From an uncultured Collinsella sp. (GTDB taxonomy: Bacteria > Actinomycetota > Coriobacteriia > Coriobacteriales > Coriobacteriaceae), in NCBI GenBank assembly GCA_902465015.1, contig CABQLK010000044.1:1-15308 (forward strand): 15,308 nt of DNA, read 5' to 3'. Positions 13,986 to 15,308 of this stretch are shown here, in pieces. Made by a program: the position numbers and the translations under genes. How positions within the stretch are numbered: the first letter of the stretch is position 1; each line of letters opens with the position of its first letter. The notes beneath the pieces were generated by a model. The model saw only the letters and a list, made by a program, of their open reading frames with translations. It did not search any database and was not told the origin of the DNA.

Positions 13986-14014
13986 TCGCTAAGGTGCCCA
14001 CCTTGTTAGCCGGT

Positions 14015-15205
14015 CTAGCTTCCGGCCCCGAAGATCCTGCCCTCGGGCGCGAGGCTGCTTGTTTGGGCAAATGATGGGCTGTCGGATTCGACTGTCTGCA
14101 TGTCATCGATTGCCGGAACTTCATTAATTGTCGGGTCATCCAGCGTGATGCCTTCGAGTGTTGCTTTTTCGAGGTCGATTCGTTGACGATCTTCGGAATC
14201 CTGGCGAAGCTCCTCCTGGATTCGTTTCTTCTCCTCAATAAACCTTCTGAGTACAAACTGTCTCAGGTCTTCTTGCATGATTTGAAAGTCTTTTGGCAGA
14301 CGCGAGGGGCGTATGCCCTCTTTTCGTTGGATCGCCTCCATGACCCTAACGAAAGCGCTGGCATGCATAAAGGAATAACGACTGACGGTGATGATTCCGT
14401 ATCCCATGGACGCAAGCGCATTCTTGCGTTCCTCATCGATGGCGCGGTCTTCTTCCGCGTCATGATAAAAACCGTTGTATTCAATGTCTGTGCGAGATTT
14501 CTTTAGATACGCATCCATAAAGAACTTTTTGCGTCTCGTGAGATTCTTCGCTGCAGCGGTGACCTGCACCTCGTAATCGGTCTCAACTCCCTTAATACCA
14601 AGCCCTCCTTCGCTTTTGGGCAGCGTTAGCATCATGACAAAGGCCGTTTCCATAGGAGACCGGCATCCGTCGCGCACACATTGGATCGCCTTTCGGGCAA
14701 GAGCCAGACCGTCGCATCTGGTAATGGAATTAAAGAACTGTTTTAATCTCTCGGTCGAAGTGAGCGCGAAACGCTCGTTATAAGAGGTGGAAGAGTCGGT
14801 TCCAAGGGAATAAGCGCCGCACAGTTCAAAGTAGTACTCCACTAGTTCGCGAAAAGAAAGATAGGTGGCGGCCTGAAGTGCGCAAAGCTCAACGCCAACA
14901 ATGAAGATGCCATCTTTAAGCTCTACAAAGCGTGTGTTTGAGAATCGCTTTGACGAAACGTGGCATTGACAGTTCATTGCATAGCGCGCATTCCTGCGAT
15001 CAAACACCATCACCTCGAGGGAATCATTTGTGTCGAGGGAAACATCATTTTTGGTGAGCCATTCTGCGGCTGCGTCAAGGAGCGTTCCGGTGGGACATGA
15101 TCCGTAAATCGCGGCAGGACTACAGGACTCGATGCCTTTCGCAGACACCGAATGCGCGGCCTGGTAGACCGCTTTTGCAGTGGTGTGTGACAATACGATA
15201 CTCAT
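14015..15205 (-). CDS. Predicted PD-(D/E)XK/DUF559-like protein, coriobacterial type
   Basis: I do not know a function for this 396-residue protein. The central part carries phrases I associate with an expanded coriobacterial family: LSFRELVEYYFELCG (116-130), SPMETAFVMMLTLP (183-196) and GGLGI. After this comes a Vsr/DUF559-like core: D231 in MDAY, E242 and N244 in DIEYNG, H248, then D257-x2-R260 and GYGIITVSRY (268-277). That order suits a PD-(D/E)XK nuclease fold, but the usual lysine is not clear, so activity is uncertain. The N-terminal 100 residues resemble the strand-rich region of Abi-type antitoxin-like proteins only weakly. Residues 305-350 are highly charged and probably coiled coil, followed by a low-complexity tail. 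The codons are more A/T-rich than the neighbours', hinting at transfer. No ribosome binding site precedes ATG 15205. Confidence 0.6.
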   Translation of the reverse strand: MSIVLSHTTAKAVYQAAHSVSAKGIESCSPAAIYGSCPTGTLLDAAAEWLTKNDVSLDTNDSLEVMVFDRRNARYAMNCQCHVSSKRFSNTRFVELKDGIFIVGVELCALQAATYLSFRELVEYYFELCGAYSLGTDSSTSYNERFALTSTERLKQFFNSITRCDGLALARKAIQCVRDGCRSPMETAFVMMLTLPKSEGGLGIKGVETDYEVQVTAAAKNLTRRKKFFMDAYLKKSRTDIEYNGFYHDAEEDRAIDEERKNALASMGYGIITVSRYSFMHASAFVRVMEAIQRKEGIRPSRLPKDFQIMQEDLRQFVLRRFIEEKKRIQEELRQDSEDRQRIDLEKATLEGITLDDPTINEVPAIDDMQTVESDSPSFAQTSSLAPEGRIFGAGS

Positions 15206-15308
15206 GATATATATCGTGTCAGCTAATGCCGTGTTGACGGTGCTGAGTGGAAAAGCCGTTTTAGAGGTCTAACCAAATGCTGTCCAAAAGCTTGACGCAA
15301 TTATGAGT
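15206..15308. other. Upstream region of the nuclease-like gene, window edge
   Basis: The start codon is immediately preceded by the palindrome GATATATATC (15206-15215), an AT-rich stretch that could serve as a -10 region or operator, with no Shine-Dalgarno sequence. A plus-strand TTGACG at 15292-15297 could be a -35 box, but the window ends before its -10. Nothing else is recognised. Confidence 0.3.

Larger units (their letters stand above)
13670..14014. other. Gene-free intergenic region before the nuclease-like gene
   Basis: About 345 bp of lower-GC sequence holds no convincing gene. It contains a GGGG/CCCC hairpin (13752-13755 with 13762-13765), an isolated TATAAT at 13829-13834 without a good -35, a 5-bp hairpin GGGTG/CACCC (13941-13955) and AAGGTG/CACCTT (13991-14004). 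The last is positioned to be a weak stop for the minus-strand gene. The inverted motif pair listed separately is its most notable content. Confidence 0.5.

Overview
The window looks like chromosomal DNA from a GC-rich, Gram-positive-type anaerobe, most likely a Coriobacteriia member close to Collinsella. The reasons are the GC-rich codon use with G/C-ending third positions, the lipoprotein-type phosphate-binding protein, the gene families present, and a final gene of a type I associate with Coriobacteriia (an Abi-like/DUF559-like protein with the phrases 'ELVEYYFELCG' and 'SPMET'). The taxonomic call is inference; there is no rRNA or tRNA to support it.

Layout. Positions 1-115 hold a palindromic intergenic repeat. 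A DegV/FakB-type fatty-acid-binding protein lies on the minus strand (116-976). Reading rightward are a HAD phosphatase (1133-1795), an M20/PepV-like dipeptidase (1851-3287), and a second copy of the palindromic repeat, which here also looks like a terminator. The pstS-pstC-pstA-pstB phosphate importer follows (3582-7238), with 8-nt and 4-nt overlaps at the last two junctions, and ends in a very strong intrinsic terminator. Next come a Uup-type ABC-F ATPase (7402-9261), a Cof-type HAD phosphatase 6 nt behind it (9268-10038), a terminator, and a DtxR/MntR-family metalloregulator (10226-10615). From 10895 to 13595 a zinc/cadmium efflux module reads leftward: an ArsR/SmtB repressor, a free-standing HMA metallochaperone and a P1B-type ATPase. 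A roughly 350-bp intergenic region (13666-14014) and a minus-strand gene for a predicted PD-(D/E)XK-like protein (14015-15205) complete the window.

How the parts work together. PstS captures phosphate at the cell surface, PstC and PstA form the channel and PstB powers it; no phoU or phoPR is present here. The metal module looks self-regulated. The repressor carries an intact SmtB alpha-5 zinc site, and two near-identical operators, inverted relative to each other, sit on and just after a near-consensus promoter. A third copy lies directly in front of the ATPase gene, so the pump may have separate control. The DtxR-type regulator upstream may control another metal uptake system elsewhere and shows a candidate autoregulatory GGCTAAC inverted repeat.

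The most unusual non-coding structures are: (1) the AGTTGCGGTGGAATAG palindromic hairpins, present twice, whose inner stem changes are compensated; (2) a 127-bp almost completely self-complementary element between the convergent metalloregulator and ATPase genes; and (3) a 25-bp inverted motif pair in the intergenic region beside the nuclease-like gene. No tRNA, rRNA, CRISPR array, transposase or prophage gene was recognised.
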